64,000 nucleotides of DNA from Gymnothorax reevesii (GCA_029721435.1 CM056574.1:3919001-3983000), one strand, 5' to 3'. Shown: positions 31,621-42,430, counted from the first letter of the stretch. Translations and numbers: made by a program. Notes: generated by a model not told the origin, from the sequence alone.

Positions 31621-34253
31621 ATGAAAACTTGGTATGACCATAAGGCTAGAAGCCGTGAGTTTAAACCAGAAGCCAAGGTCCTTGTGTTGTTTCCCTTGCA
31701 GTCCAATCCATTGCAGGCTAGATTTCATGGTCCGTATGAAATTTTAACAAGACTCAATGATCTCAATTACATTGTGAAGACTCCAGATAGGAGAAAAGCC
31801 TTATCATGACAGAAATGCTAGGGTTGCAGCTGTCACTTCAGATTCTCCTATGCTCGATACGTGTGAAGATGAGGGGGAGTTTCGGGATGATGAACCTGGA
31901 ATTAAAGCTGAAGTTCTTTCATGTAAATTGTCAAATTCTGAAGTGTTGCAGAATCTTGATGTAAAACTCCAGCTGTTCGAAATTGCTGATTTGTATGTTT
32001 GTTTTTAGTATGTTTTAATTCTTTTAGTCGCTATTTATTTATTTATCATGTTTATTCTTTTAGAGTTTGTATGTTTTTGCACTGTCTTGGTCTTGAATGT
32101 TTTCCTCTCGTTTCTGTGTCGTGGCATCTTGCCTTTTTCATCACACTCTCTTCCCTGTAATTTCGTTAGGTATTTCCACTACTTTCTCTCTCGCTGTTCT
32201 CATTGACTATCCACACCTGAGAGTAGTTTAGTGAGGCACGGGTGATTAGTTCGATCAGTTATAACTCCACCTGTTTTTCCTCTCTCTCCTATCACTGTCC
32301 TTGCTTTTCTAGTTCCACCTCTCCCTACAGCTGTCCTGTGTTTAGCTGGGATTCCACTTAATTCGTTTGTGTATCTAAGACCCACTTTTTCCTCAGCTTC
32401 TTGTCGACTCGTTTCTTCCCACAGCTCGTCTTGGTCGTCTCGTTTCTGCGCTTTTCTGGTTTCGATTATTGATTGCTCGTTTCTTGTGATTCTCCCGTAA
32501 GTCTCGTATTGATTGTTTGTATTACATGGTTTGATTGCGGATTGCTTGATTAGTACTTCGTTATCCCTTATTCCCATTTTGTATCCATCTGTTTAGTCTC
32601 TCCTGTGTTCTCCCTTATCCCATCCAACTTCCTTTTTCCTTCCCCTTCCATTCCCTTAGCTATACCCCCTTTGGTACTGTCTATGTGCGGACTGATTCCC
32701 TGGTTACTAGATTACTTTGCCTGTCCTCTGACTTTGAATCTGCCTATTCTGCATTACTCTGTTTGCCTGGCTATTGATCTATTTCTGTCCTTGACCATGA
32801 GCTTTGTCAATCCCAATAAACGCCCTGCCGATGCTGAACTGCACTTGGAGTCTAAGCCCGTTCCTTTCACCAGCACTTAGAACCCTCACAGAAAGATCAG
32901 TTTGAGAGGTTGATCAAGAAACATAAGGATCTATTTCCTGATGTTCCAAAGAGAGTTTCTATAGCCTCTCATGATGTAGATGTTGGTGATGCCAAGCCAA
33001 TAAAACAGCAACCGTACCGGATAAATCCTGAAAAGAGAAAGATTGCTGAGAAAGAGGTTGAGTACATGTTAGAACATGACATTATCAGACCCTCCAACTC
33101 CGATTGGAGTTCACCCTGTGTGCTAGTTCCAAAACCTGATGGAAGTACTAGATTCTGTACAGATTATCGCAAAGTCAATGCTGTAACTAGAACTGATGTG
33201 TTTCCAATACCTAGGATTGATGATTGTATTGATAGAGTAGGGCAAGCAAAGTTTCTGACCAAGATTGATTTATTGAAGGGTTATTAGTGTGTACTTTTAA
33301 CTGAGAGGGCCAAGAGCATCTCTGCTTTTGCCACACCATCTGGTTTATACCAGTATGAAGTCCTACCTTTTGGCATGAAAAATGCCCCAGCCACGTTCCA
33401 AAGGATTATGCAGTCTACAATCACCGGATTGCCACACACAGGTGTGTACATCGATGACCTGATCACATGGAGTGACTCCTGGAAAGAACATCTGAAAGAT
33501 GTAGAGTCATTGTTCCAGCGCCTGACCCAGGCTAACCTGACTGCTAACCTGAACAAGCGTGACTTTGGTTGTGATACTGTCACTTATCTTCGCCACGTCA
33601 TAGGCCAGGGTGTAAGGTTGGCACCCATAAATGCTAAAGTCCAAGCCATCATGGACTTTCCAGTTCCTGACAACAAAAAGCTTTGCGCCGCTTCCTTGGA
33701 ATGATCGAGTACTACCGCAAGTTCTGCAAGAACTTTGCTGAAATTGCTCTCAGTCTCACTAACCAACTGAAGAAAGGCGTAAAATTCACTTGGGATGATC
33801 CATGCCAGAGAGCCTTCGATCGCCTGAAGTCTGCTGTGTCACTTCCCCGTGCTCAAATCTCCTGACTTCAACAAACCGTTCTCCATCGCAGTCGACGCTA
33901 GCGACCAAGCTTGTGGATCTGTGCTCCTACAGAGAAGTGACTCTGATGACATTGAGCATCCCGTGGCATACTTCTCCAGGAAGTTCAATCACCACCAAAA
34001 GAACTATTCCATGATAGAGAAGGAGCTGTTGGCTCTGGTTCCATCTTTACAACACTTTGAGGTTTATGTTTGTACAGGACAAAAGCCAATGATTGTGTAC
34101 ACTGACCACAATCCGTTAATGTTTTTGAGTAAGATGAAAAACAAGAATCGGAGATTGTTGAATTGGAGTTTGATTTTACAGGAGTTTGACTTGGAAATTA
34201 AGCATGTAAAGGGTACTGACAATGTAATTGTTGATTGCTTATCCCGTGTTTGA
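31621..34253 (+). pseudogene. Gmr1-like pol: integrase C-terminus, RT, RNase H
   Basis: Integrase C-terminus: WYDHKARSREFKPEAKVLVL and FHGPYEILTRLNDLNYIVK. After the inserted LTR come the RT entry (FPDVPKRVSIASHDVDVGDA), fingers (SNSDWSSPCVLVPKPDGST, FCTDYRKVNAVTRTDVFPIP) and palm (VYIDDLITWSDSWKEHL). RNase H follows with VDASDQACGSVLLQ, KELLALVPSLQHFEVY and YTDHNPLM, its catalytic acids visible. Breaks: a TAG replaces the Trp codon after LLKGY (33284-33286), and a frameshift lies near 33690. The frame ends at CLSRV. Inactive copy. Confidence 0.88.
31974..32869 (+). mobile_element. Solo LTR with 5-bp target duplication CCAGC
   Basis: An 896-bp insertion begins TGTTCGAA and ends CTTTCA (TG...CA), flanked by CCAGC at 31969-31973 and 32870-32874. 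It splits the pol sequence of copy A at a point where copy B is continuous. An AATAAA at 32815-32820 fits an LTR poly(A) signal. It contains no coding sequence. It is a different family from the surrounding gypsy LTRs, and orientation is inferred from the poly(A) signal. Confidence 0.85.
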
Positions 34254-34275
34254 GTATGTGTATATATCACGTTTA

Positions 34276-34289
34276 TTAGCATATTTTGT

Positions 34290-34342
<53 letters not shown>
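34276..34342. repeat. (TA)n/(CA)n microsatellite in copy A
   Basis: A run of TATATA units passes into (CA)n between the end of RNase H coding and the polypurine tract. Such compound microsatellites often form in AT-rich 3' regions. Confidence 0.9.
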
Positions 34343-34343
<1 letters not shown>

Positions 34344-34965
34344 AGTGTCTACTTAACCATTTTTGTATTGAAAAGTAAAATTTTGCCTTTATGAGTCAAA
34401 ATTATTCCCTTTTGGAATGGAGGTGTAATGCAAATAGAAGCCACTAGATGGCAGAATTGACCTTTCTTATGTTAAGCCCAGACTGGAGCTAGGTTTGGGC
34501 ATGTCTTGGGCATGTCTGGGGCAAGTCCCAGAGAATAAAAAAAAAGAGGTCTAAATGTGGGAGGGGTCTGCAAAAGAGTATATAAAGAGGAAAATTGAGA
34601 GAGTGTAGTAGTATGAGAAATTGCAAGGAGAAGGATACATGTGACCACACCTGTCATTCTGTTCAAGACCTGTGAAGCTTTTTGTGGATTTTTGCCTGTA
34701 TCAGAGTATTTTCCTCTCCCGGAACATCACCAAGCAACCCAACCAAAGGGACTGTAAATATTTTTGTTCTTGTGTTTATCAATCGTGGTCAGTAGAGTAG
34801 ATAGAAGATTAGTTAAAAGTGTTTGTTAAATGTGTTTTAGTTTTAAAATTTTTGTCAGTCATCCTTTGCCGTCATAAATGTCATAACAAATTGGGGCCAT
34901 AACAAAGGCAAAATTTTTCGTTTTAATACAAAAATGGTTAAGTCTACACGTGTGTGTGTGTGTGA
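34338..34965. repeat. Inverted duplication flanking the copy A LTR
   Basis: The segment 34338-34392 just before the LTR reappears in reverse complement directly after the LTR (34905-34965). Both contain TGGTTAAGT, ATACAAAAATGG and AAGGCAAAATTTT, and both run into a CA/TG microsatellite. The LTR therefore lies between inverted copies of its own internal flank. Confidence 0.8.
34424..34904 (+). repeat. 3' LTR of copy A with PPT, TATA box and CTCF-like motif
   Basis: A polypurine tract GGAATGGAGG (34415-34423 region) precedes TGTAATG, and the LTR ends in CATAACA, giving about 481 bp with TG...CA ends. GTATATAAAG at 34578-34587 is a TATA box for RNA polymerase II. Near the 5' end, CCACTAGATGGCAG (34441-34454) matches the CTCF core consensus closely. 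The LTR would act as promoter and terminator for the retroelement. Confidence 0.85.
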
Positions 34966-36244
34966 GTTGCTCTGGAAACTCCTCTCCAAACTTGGGGTAC
35001 CACCCAAGTTTCTCTGCATCTTCCTGCAGCTCCATGAAGGGATGCAAGCCAGAGTGCTCACAGGAGAACTCCAGTCAGAGCTCTTCAAGCTGAACGCTGG
35101 GGTGAAGCAGGGCTGTGTCTTGGCTCCAGTGCTCTTTAACATCCTCCTCTCTGCCATCACGTGCCTCTTCCACTGCGGCATGGGACATGAAGATGGTGTC
35201 CAGGTGGAGTACTGCCTAGATGGAAGCCTCTTCAACATCAGACGGCTCCAGGCTCACACAAAGACAGAGACTTGTCAGATCTGTGAGCTTCAGTACGCTG
35301 ATGACTGCGCTATGTTAGCTCACAGCCCAGACTCTATGCAGCACGCCCTCAACACCATCTCCAGTCTGTATCAATCTTTTGGTCTTCAGGTCAACATTAA
35401 AAAAACTGAGGTCATGTCCCAACTCACTAACCCAACCTCCACACGCCCCAGTTTTCATATAAATGGCATTCCACTAAACACAGTGGATCACTTCACCTAC
35501 CTTAGCTCCACTTTGTCCTCATGCTGCTCCCTTGACACTGAACTGCACATCCGTATCAATAAAGCCTCGTCATCCTTTGGTCGCTTACGCAGCAGGGTAT
35601 TCGAAAACCGAAACCTGAAGGTCAGTACCAAGACTGCCGTCTACAATGCTGTATGTCTCTCCACTCTCCTCTATGGGGCAGAGTCATGGACCCCATACCG
35701 CCAGCATATCACTAACTTGGAGGCCTTACACATCCGCTGCTTACAGAAGATCCTTAGTCTTTCCTGGGAAGATTGAGTCCCCCATACTGACATCCTCAAG
35801 AACAATAATTCCATCTGCATGGAAGCAGCCATGGCAAAGAGACATCTTCGGTGGATTGGACACACTATCTGCATGCCTGACCACCGCCTGCCCTGCCAGG
35901 TCCTCTACGGCCAACTGAGAGGTGCAAAGAGCTCTGCTGGGGGGCAAAAGCGGCGCTTTAAGGACTACACCAGGGACCTCCTAAAGCGAGCCAACATCAA
36001 CACCACGCAACTTGAAACTCTGGCACTCGACAGATCAGCCTGGCAGATCACCAGTGCCACTGCAGTTTCACAAATACACAAAACAAACCAAGACCGACGA
36101 ACCAATAGGCGCATTCAACAACACCAGCGGGCGGCTGGTACCCCCCTGGCATCTGGCTTCCCCTGTTCCATCTACGAGCGGGTATCCGGCTCAAGGATTG
36201 GACTCAACGCCCACGAGAAGTGGCACCAGCGACAGGGTCGCTGA
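34934..36244 (+). pseudogene. RTE-like reverse transcriptase, C-terminal two-thirds
   Basis: Frame 34934-35776 carries AGVKQGCVLAPVLFNILLS, the box LQYADDCAMLAHS, VNIKKTEVMSQ, a YLSSTL block and LLYGAESWTPYRQHI. A TGA at 35774-35776 interrupts a frame that continues (35819-36244) with MAKRHLRWIGHTICMPD and KRRFKDYTRDLLK, the C-terminal block shared by RTE-type LINEs. The first residues come from flanking microsatellite sequence. YADD is intact. One stop aside, it is relatively well preserved. Clade assignment within the RTE group is by motif resemblance only. Confidence 0.75.
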
Positions 36245-36330
36245 CCCCCGCCCCCACCCCCCCTTGGAGCAAGCGTCATCATCGGACACGTTGGACAGCT
36301 AAGAGTGTGTGTGTTACAGCTGCTTACACA
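34966..36330 (+). mobile_element. RTE-like LINE, 5'-truncated
   Basis: A non-LTR RT segment that starts within the palm and runs to the 3' end, bordered by TG-rich microsatellites on both sides (34948-34963 and about 36304-36312). It separates gypsy copy A from copy B. Confidence 0.7.
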
Positions 36331-37519
36331 GCAGAGACTTCAGGCAATTAAAGGCTCCTTGGCATGCTTCATCCCAAGTGAACTTTACGCCTTTCTTCAG
36401 TTAGTTTGTGAGACTGAGCAATCTCAGCAAAGTTCTTGCAGACCTTGCGGTCCAACCCAATCATTCCAAGGAAGCGGCGCAAACTTTTTTGTCAGGAACT
36501 GGAAAGTCCATGATGGCTTGGACTTTAGCATTTTTGGGTGCCACCTTACCTTAGCCTATGACGTAGCCAAGATACGTGATAGTAGCACAACCAAACTCAC
36601 TCTTGTTCAGGTTAATAGTCAGGTTAGCCTGGGTCAGGCGCTGGAACAACGTCTCTACATCTTTTAGATGTTCTTCCCACGAGTCACTCCATGTGATCAG
36701 GTCCTCGATGTACGCACCCGTGTGTAGCAATCCGGCGATTGTAGACTGTATCATCCTTTGGAACATGGCTGGGGCATTTTTCATGCCAAAGGGTAGGACT
36801 TCATACTGGTATAGCCCAGATGGTGTGACGAAAGCAGAGATGCTCTTGGCCCTCTCGGTTAAAGGCGCACACTAATAACCCTTCAATAAATCAATCTCGG
36901 TCAGAGACTTTGTATCGATAGAATACGGCAAGCAATCATCAATCCTAGGTATTGGAAACACATCAGTTCTAGTTACAGCATTGAGTTTGTGATAATTTGT
37001 ACAGAACCTAGTACTTCCATCTGGTTTTAGAACTAGCACACAGGGTGAAGTCCAATCTGAGTTAGAACATGATATTGTCAGACCCTCTAACATGTACTCA
37101 ACCTTTTTCTCAGCCATCTTTCTCTTTTCAGGATACATCCTGTACAGATGCTGTTTTATTGGTTTGGCATCACCAACATCTACATCATGAGAGGCTATAG
37201 AAACTCTTTTTGGAACATCAGGAAAAAGATCCTCATATTTCTTGATCAACCTCTCAAACTGATCTTTCTGTGAGGGTTCTAAGTGCTGGAGTTTTACGTG
37301 AAGATTTTGCAACATTTCAGAATTTGAAAATTTACATGAAAGAACTTCAGCTTTAATTCTAGGTTCATTATCTTGAAACTCTTCATCTTCACAAGTCTCG
37401 GCCATAGGAGGATCTGAAGCAACAGCTGCAACTCTAGCATTCCTATCATGATAAGGCTCCAGCGTGTTAATGTGACACAACTGTTTTGGCTTTCTCCTAT
37501 CTGGAGTCTTCACAATGTA

Positions 37520-39017
37520 CAAAACCCAAAACCAGTGAAGTTGGCACGTTATGTAAATCGTAGATAAAAACAGAATACAATGATTTGCAAATCCTTTTGA
37601 ACTTATATTCAATTGAATACACTGCAAAGACAAGATGTTAAATGTTCAAACTGAGAAACTTTATTTTATTTTTTTGCAAATAATCATTAACTTAGAATTT
37701 AAAGGCAGCAACTCATTGCAAGAAAGTTAGGACAGGGGCCTTTTTACCTCTGTCTTACATCGCCTTTCTTTTTAACGACACTCACTAAATGTTTTGGACC
37801 TGAGGAGACCAATTTTTGAAGCTTTTCAGGTGGAACTCTTTCGCATTCTTGCTTGATGTACTGCTTAAGTTGCTCAACAGTCCGGGGTCTCCGTTGTCGT
37901 ATTTTACGCTTCATAATGCGCCACACATTTTCAGTGGGAGACAGGTCTGGACGACAGGCAGGCCAGTCTAGTACCCGCACTCTTTTGCTACGGAGCCATG
38001 CTGTTGTAACCCGTGCAGAATGTGGCTTGGCATTGTCTTGCTGAAATAAGCAGGGGCTTAATACATCCCCATACCATCACAGATGCTGGCTTTTGAACTT
38101 TGCGCCTATAACAGTCTGGATGGTTCTTTTCCTTTTTGGTCCGGAGGGACACGACGTCCACAGTTTCCAAAAACAATTTGAAATGTGGACTCGTCAGACC
38201 ACAGAACATTTTTACACTTTGCATCAGTCCATCTTAGATTAGCTTGGGCCCAGCGAAGCCGGCGGCGTTTCTAGGTGCTGTTTATAAATGGCTTTCGGTT
38301 TGCATTGTAGAGTTTTAACTTGCACTTGCAGATGTGGCGACGAACTGTAGTTACTGACAGTGGTTTTCTGAAGTGTTCCTGAGCCCATGTGGTGATGTCC
38401 TTTATACACTGATGTTGGTTTTTGATGCAGTACCGCCTGAGGGATCGAAGGTCACGGGCATTCAATGTTGGTTTTCAACCTTGTCGCTTACGTGCAGTGA
38501 TTTCTCCAGATTCTCTGAATCTTTTGACGACATTGCGGACTGTAGATGATGAAATCCCTAAATTTCTTGCAATAGCTCGTTGAGGAATGTTGTTTTTAAA
38601 CTGTTCGACAATCAGCTCACGCGTTTGTTCACTAATTGGTGACCCTCACCCCATCCTTGTTTGTGAATGACTGAGCATTTCAGGGAAGCTGCTTTTATAC
38701 CCAATCATGGAACCCACTTGTTCCCAATTAGCCCGTTCATCTGTGGGATGTTCCAAATAAGTGTTTGATGAGCATTCCTCAACTCTCTGTCTTTTTTGCC
38801 ATTTGTGCCAGCTTTTTTGAAACATGTTGCAGGCATCAAATTCCAAATGAGCTAATTTTTGCAAAAAAATTACCAAGTTTACCTGTTCGAACATTAAGTA
38901 ACTTGTCTTTGCAGTGTATTCGATTGAATATAGGTTGAAAAGGATTTGCAAATCATTGTATTCTGTTTTTATTTACCATTTACACAACGTGCCAACTTCA
39001 CTGGTTTTGGGTTTTGT
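37520..39017 (-). mobile_element. Tc1/mariner element with ~195-bp inverted repeats
   Basis: The ends are inverted repeats starting CAAAACCCAAAACCAGTGAA; homology runs about 195 bp at each side, including GTTGGCACGTT and AACAGAATACAATGATTTGC. TA flanks the insertion, and comparison with copy A shows the site was an uninterrupted ..AATTACATTG.. in the gypsy integrase. About 1.5 kb, the size of a full Tc1-type element, with a broken transposase frame. Confidence 0.9.
37744..38655 (-). pseudogene. Tc1-type transposase, degraded
   Basis: Segments in N-to-C order: paired HTH DNA-binding region (38655-38271; IPQRAIARNLGISSSTVRNV, then LSVTTVRRHICKCKLK), with a TGA near 38480; the catalytic middle (38224-37988; KEKNHPDCYRRKVQKPASVM, VWGCI); and the C-terminal catalytic part (37980-37744; LDWPACRPDLSPTENVWRIM), which contains the second Asp and the Glu of a DD34E triad. 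Frameshifts separate the parts, so no active enzyme is encoded. Tc1 transposases cut and paste at TA dinucleotides. Confidence 0.88.
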
Positions 39018-40070
39018 TATTGAGATCATTGAGTTTTGTCAGAATTTCATAAGGACCATGAAATCTAGCCTGGAATGGATTTGACTGCAACAGAAACAAC
39101 ACAAGGACCTTGTCTCCTGGTTTAAACTCACGGCTTCTAGCCTTATGATCATACTAAGTTATCATTTTTCCCTGACTTGATTTCAAGTTCGCGTTGGCTA
39201 GGTCACAAGCTGCATGCAATCTTTCCTTGAACTTGCTAATATAGAGCCGCATATCAGTCTGTTAGACTTTCTCTTGACATTGTTCACTCAACAATAGCAA
39301 AGGTCCTCTCACTTCATGGCCAAACACTAGCTCAAACGGGCTGAATCCAGTAGACTCCTGCACTGCTTCTCTAGCTGCAAACAACAGCAAATGAACACCT
39401 TCATCCCAGTCTTTCTCGTGGTCATAACAGTAAGTCCTCATCATTGTCTTGAGAGTGGAATGAAACCGCTCTAAGGCACCCTGACTTTCTGGATGATGGG
39501 CACTAGAAAGAATCTGCTTCACACCAAGTTCATACACAACCTGCTGAAACAATCCGGAAGTGAAATTGCTACCTTGTTCTGAATGAATTTCCCTGGGAAG
39601 GCCAAACAACGTGAAGAACTTTATCAAAGCCTTCAAGATTGCAGTTGCTTTCATGTTGCATAGAGGTATGGCTTCACGGAATTTGGCAGATACACACGAT
39701 TTTCAACAAATACTGATTTCCAGATCTATTATTGGGTAATGGACCAACACAATGAATGATGACCTTGGAGAAGGGCTATCCAAATGCTGCATGGGATAGG
39801 CGGCAATGGAGCTACAGGTGGGTCTAACTGGTGTTTTCCAACGATCTCTAGCCAGTCTTGCTTTTCGCATGGCTGGTTTTACCTCCGTCAGCTCTAATTG
39901 TCTGCGTATTTCCAGCTGTTCTGTCTTTTTAAAAGACTTCAAAACGTCTACAGTTGGTGATGCCAAGAAATCATCCATTGCTGTTAATCTGTCATATACT
40001 GTATATATATGTGAAAAAAAAAAAAAAAACAATTTCATGATTTTTAATAAATGACTCACACAATGATCTC

Positions 40071-40088
40071 TCCCGGACGAGCCCCCAA
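40071..40088 (-). other. Primer-binding site resembling tRNA-Pro complement
   Basis: On the minus strand, two bases after the LTR end CATAACA, the sequence is TTGGGGGCTCGTCCGGGA, matching the 3' end complement of tRNA-Pro as used by gammaretroviruses and some gypsy elements. It primes minus-strand cDNA. The sibling at 43246-43265 is similar but mutated. Confidence 0.75.
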
Positions 40089-40090
40089 TT

Positions 40091-40418
40091 TGTTATGGCC
40101 ACAATTTGTTACGGGAAATTGGTCAGCTAGGGATGACAGTCAATTTTAAAACTTGTACATATTTAATAAAATAAAGCACTGACCAAGATTGATAAAATAA
40201 AAAAAAATGAGATGGTTACAGAGATCGGGTTGCTTTGTGCGATGTTTTGGGAAATGCTCCAACACAGGCAAAAATGCACAAAAAGCTTCACGTCTTCAAA
40301 AACGTGACAGGTCTAGTCAAATGTATCCTTCTCCTTGCCCAAATGCCCAAAACCCAGCTCCAGACTGGCTTAACAAAAAAAGTAGATACTGCCATGTAGT
40401 GGCTTCTTTCCTTTTCCC
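40091..40418 (-). repeat. 5' LTR of copy B, internally deleted
   Basis: It aligns with the other gypsy LTRs in reverse orientation but lacks the segment carrying the TATA box: sequence jumps from the GGGCAT region to GGAGAAGGATAC. An out-of-place piece resembling the missing part (GAGGTCTAATGTGGGA) lies just beyond the LTR start at about 40418-40435. Confidence 0.75.
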
Positions 40419-40967
40419 ACATTAGACCTCTTGTTTACTTGCAGCCTGTGGTAGAAGATGCGCTAGATCACGAGCTTGTTGCTCCTGAATAAGTTGTTTT
40501 CCGAGGCAGACTGTCATCAGAATGACCTGACAAGGACAAGTGTCATGGTTTAGAAGCTTCGAGAGCTCTTTTTGTTGCTCTCGTCCGGGCCGATATCGTT
40601 TCGCTCCCAATCGGATTCCTGGGCCAGCTGGTATTAATTGGGGGCGTTACCCAGACTCTTTAAGCTCCCGTTTCGCCTCGCATCCTTTGCCAGAGTGTCA
40701 GTTATTTGCGCTTTAGCTGTTAAGGTCTTGAGACAGAGCACTGTTCAGGGCTTAGTTGCATATTTTAGGCCTAGTTATAGTAAGAGAGCGAATCTTTGTT
40801 TTATTTTTCCCTTTTCTTTTGGTATCTTCGAGCTTGCCTTTTTTCTACCTCAGATGGCGTCAGGTCAGTTGGTAGCGGAAGTCTCGCGTTTTCAGTCTCA
40901 GTCTCTCAGCACGCTTTTTGCCTTTTATTTCGGGCCGCTGCTTTTGGCGTCCAATTCCTAACAGCCA
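40419..40967. other. Unassigned stretch, possibly another LTR fragment
   Basis: Contains a 62-codon minus-strand open frame (40610-40422) without resemblance to known families, and a TTTAAG promoter-like region followed by pyrimidine-rich sequence. It separates copy B's LTR from a gypsy protease-region fragment and ends AATTCCTAACA. An LTR of another family is possible but no paired target duplication was found. Confidence 0.35.
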
Positions 40968-41360
40968 TCACAACAAGTCTGAAGATTTCCCAGACATCTC
41001 AGGACTTGAAGGTTCCTGATGAAAAGACTGCCCAATAAAGTTGTCAGCCAGGTTGAATTCCAGGTCAGCATCACCTTGAATAGCCTTTTTGGTCATAGAA
41101 CGAGTCACTGCACATGAAGAAAAGTGGTCTGGAATTTCCTCTATAGAGTTAGATACTTGATCAATCAAATAAGTGTCAGTTACAGCAGGGTAGGGCACAA
41201 CCTTATCCCCAGCAAGATCATAACCAAGAAGCAAGTGAAAACCTTTGAAAGGAAGAGAAGCCCTAATGCCCCATCTTAAGCTAGAGTCCGTAAACCAGTT
41301 ATTTGGGGATTTGGCATTGCCTAAGAGGCGTTCCCCTGCAAAAGTTGCCATCTTGCACAC
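40968..41360 (-). pseudogene. Gypsy protease-to-integrase linker fragment
   Basis: The 130-codon frame contains WGIRASLPFKGFHLLLGYDLAG and CAVTRSMTKKA, the segment that follows the aspartic protease in Gmr1-like and related fish gypsy polyproteins. The protease active site itself (D-S/T-G) lies upstream and is absent. The fragment ends at EPSSPEMSGKSSDLL where unrelated sequence begins. It is probably part of another copy of the same family as copies A, B and D. Confidence 0.65.
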
Positions 41361-41639
41361 CTGCCCATAGCCCTAAAAGACCAGCGCTACCCGCTATATT
41401 ATGCATAGGCATGGTTTGGGCGTTTCACCAGTTAAACCAATCATTGTCCCAGGTGCCATTTCCTTTAGGGGCAGGCTGCACTATCCCAAATCCTCAAACC
41501 GAAACCCTTGATCGAGAGAGGAAGGTTGCCACGTTTCTCAGAAGACAAAGTAAAATTGCTTGTGCATGAGGTCAAATCCAGACAGGGGAGGATCTGTTTT
41601 TGTCAAGTTAATCATGAATTGTATTATATTATTATTTTT

Positions 41640-42430
41640 ATTACATCCCCGAACGCCAAATGGCGTTCCGGGGATATTATGTTTTTGGTCCGACTGCCGC
41701 CGCCCCACATGTTATCGCGATAACTTCAGTAATATTTCAATTAGAAATTCCAAGTTTAGCACATAATTAAGTATCATAAAGAGGAAGAACTGATTCGATT
41801 TTGGACAATTTACAATTTCTAGATTGACCACCAGGGGCCAAAAACTGAAAAAAAATCACTGTTCCGCGATAACTTCAGTAATATTTCAATTACAAATTTC
41901 AGGTTTTGCACACAAGTAAGTATCATAAAGAGGAAGAGCTGATTCGATTTTGGACAATTGAGGATTTCTAGATTGGCCGCCAGGGGCCAAAAACGGAAAA
42001 AATCACTGTTTTTATCATATCTCTGGAAATATTTGTCTGATTGACCTCAAATCAAGTGCAAATGATAGGTCATGACCTGAGGATGTGTCCCACGATGACA
42101 TTATACCTGTTTGGTTCAATATTTTGACACAAGGTGGAGCTTTGTCACATAAAATTCACCATTTTTGCAATATCTTTGGAACTATTTGTCCAATTTACAT
42201 GAAATTATGTGCAACTGCAAGGTCATGACCTCACAATGTGTCACATGATTACATCATACCTGTATGGTTCGATATTTTGCCACCAGGTGGCGCTTTTTGA
42301 TGGAGAAATTACCATTTTGACCATATCTTCAGAACCACTTGTCCGATTCACAGAGTTCAAATGAAAGTCTATTCAAGGTCTATTCAAGGATTGGGGAATT
42401 GGAGGATTGGGGGCGTTCAGGGATATACCC
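41640..42430. mobile_element. MITE with satellite-like ~149-bp internal units
   Basis: The left end CATCCCCGAACGCC and right end GGCGTTCAGGGATAT are inverted repeats; the left end also pairs with an adjacent GGCGTTCCGGGGATAT. Inside, GCGATAACTTCAG units start at 41717 and 41866 (149 bp apart), and two further diverged units of similar length begin CATATCTCTGG and CAATATCTTTGG. CCACCAGGTGGCGCT (42280-42294) is a strong match to the CTCF core. This repeat type is widespread in fish; no coding sequence. Confidence 0.7.

Larger units (their letters stand above)
31595..34904 (+). mobile_element. Gmr1-like Ty3/gypsy copy A, 5'-truncated, with 3' LTR
   Basis: Order on the plus strand is integrase C-terminus (31621-31809), reverse transcriptase (32910-33670), RNase H (33849-34253), polypurine tract, LTR. 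Integrase upstream of RT is the diagnostic gene order of the Gmr1-like lineage of gypsy elements, unlike most gypsy copies, which have integrase last. Gag, protease and the integrase core are missing. A solo LTR of another family interrupts it at 31974. Confidence 0.85.
36335..39990 (-). pseudogene. Copy B gag start, integrase and RT
   Basis: Gag begins MDDFLASPTVDVLKSFKK at about 39985. Integrase: a CVGPLP block whose preceding catalytic position reads His (39752-39754) rather than Asp, then HSEQGSNFTSGLFQQ, where the second catalytic Asp is Glu (39577-39579), and PESQGALERFHSTLK with the final Glu kept. The C-terminus is split by Tc1. Then TPDRRKPKQLCHINTLEPYH leads into RT (DLFPDVPKRVSIASHDVDVG, WTSPCVLVLKPDGSTRFC, LLHTGAYIEDLITWSDSWEEHL). 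In the active-site box YIEDL the first Asp is Glu. A TAG follows LLKGY at the same codon as in copy A. Confidence 0.85.
36335..40418 (-). mobile_element. Gmr1-like Ty3/gypsy copy B, reverse orientation
   Basis: Reading leftward: LTR (40418-40091), tRNA-Pro-type primer site (40088-40071), gag start (39990 down to about 39835), integrase (39830-39025), then after a Tc1 insertion the integrase end and RT (37515-36335). A deletion fuses the first ~50 gag codons to integrase, removing most of gag and protease. Integrase again precedes RT, confirming the Gmr1-like order in a second copy. The left end is cut off in the RT-RNase H connection next to the RTE-like LINE. Confidence 0.85.

Noticed and set aside
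32200..32577. 125-codon minus-strand gene
   Set aside because: It is antisense to the solo LTR and resembles no protein family.
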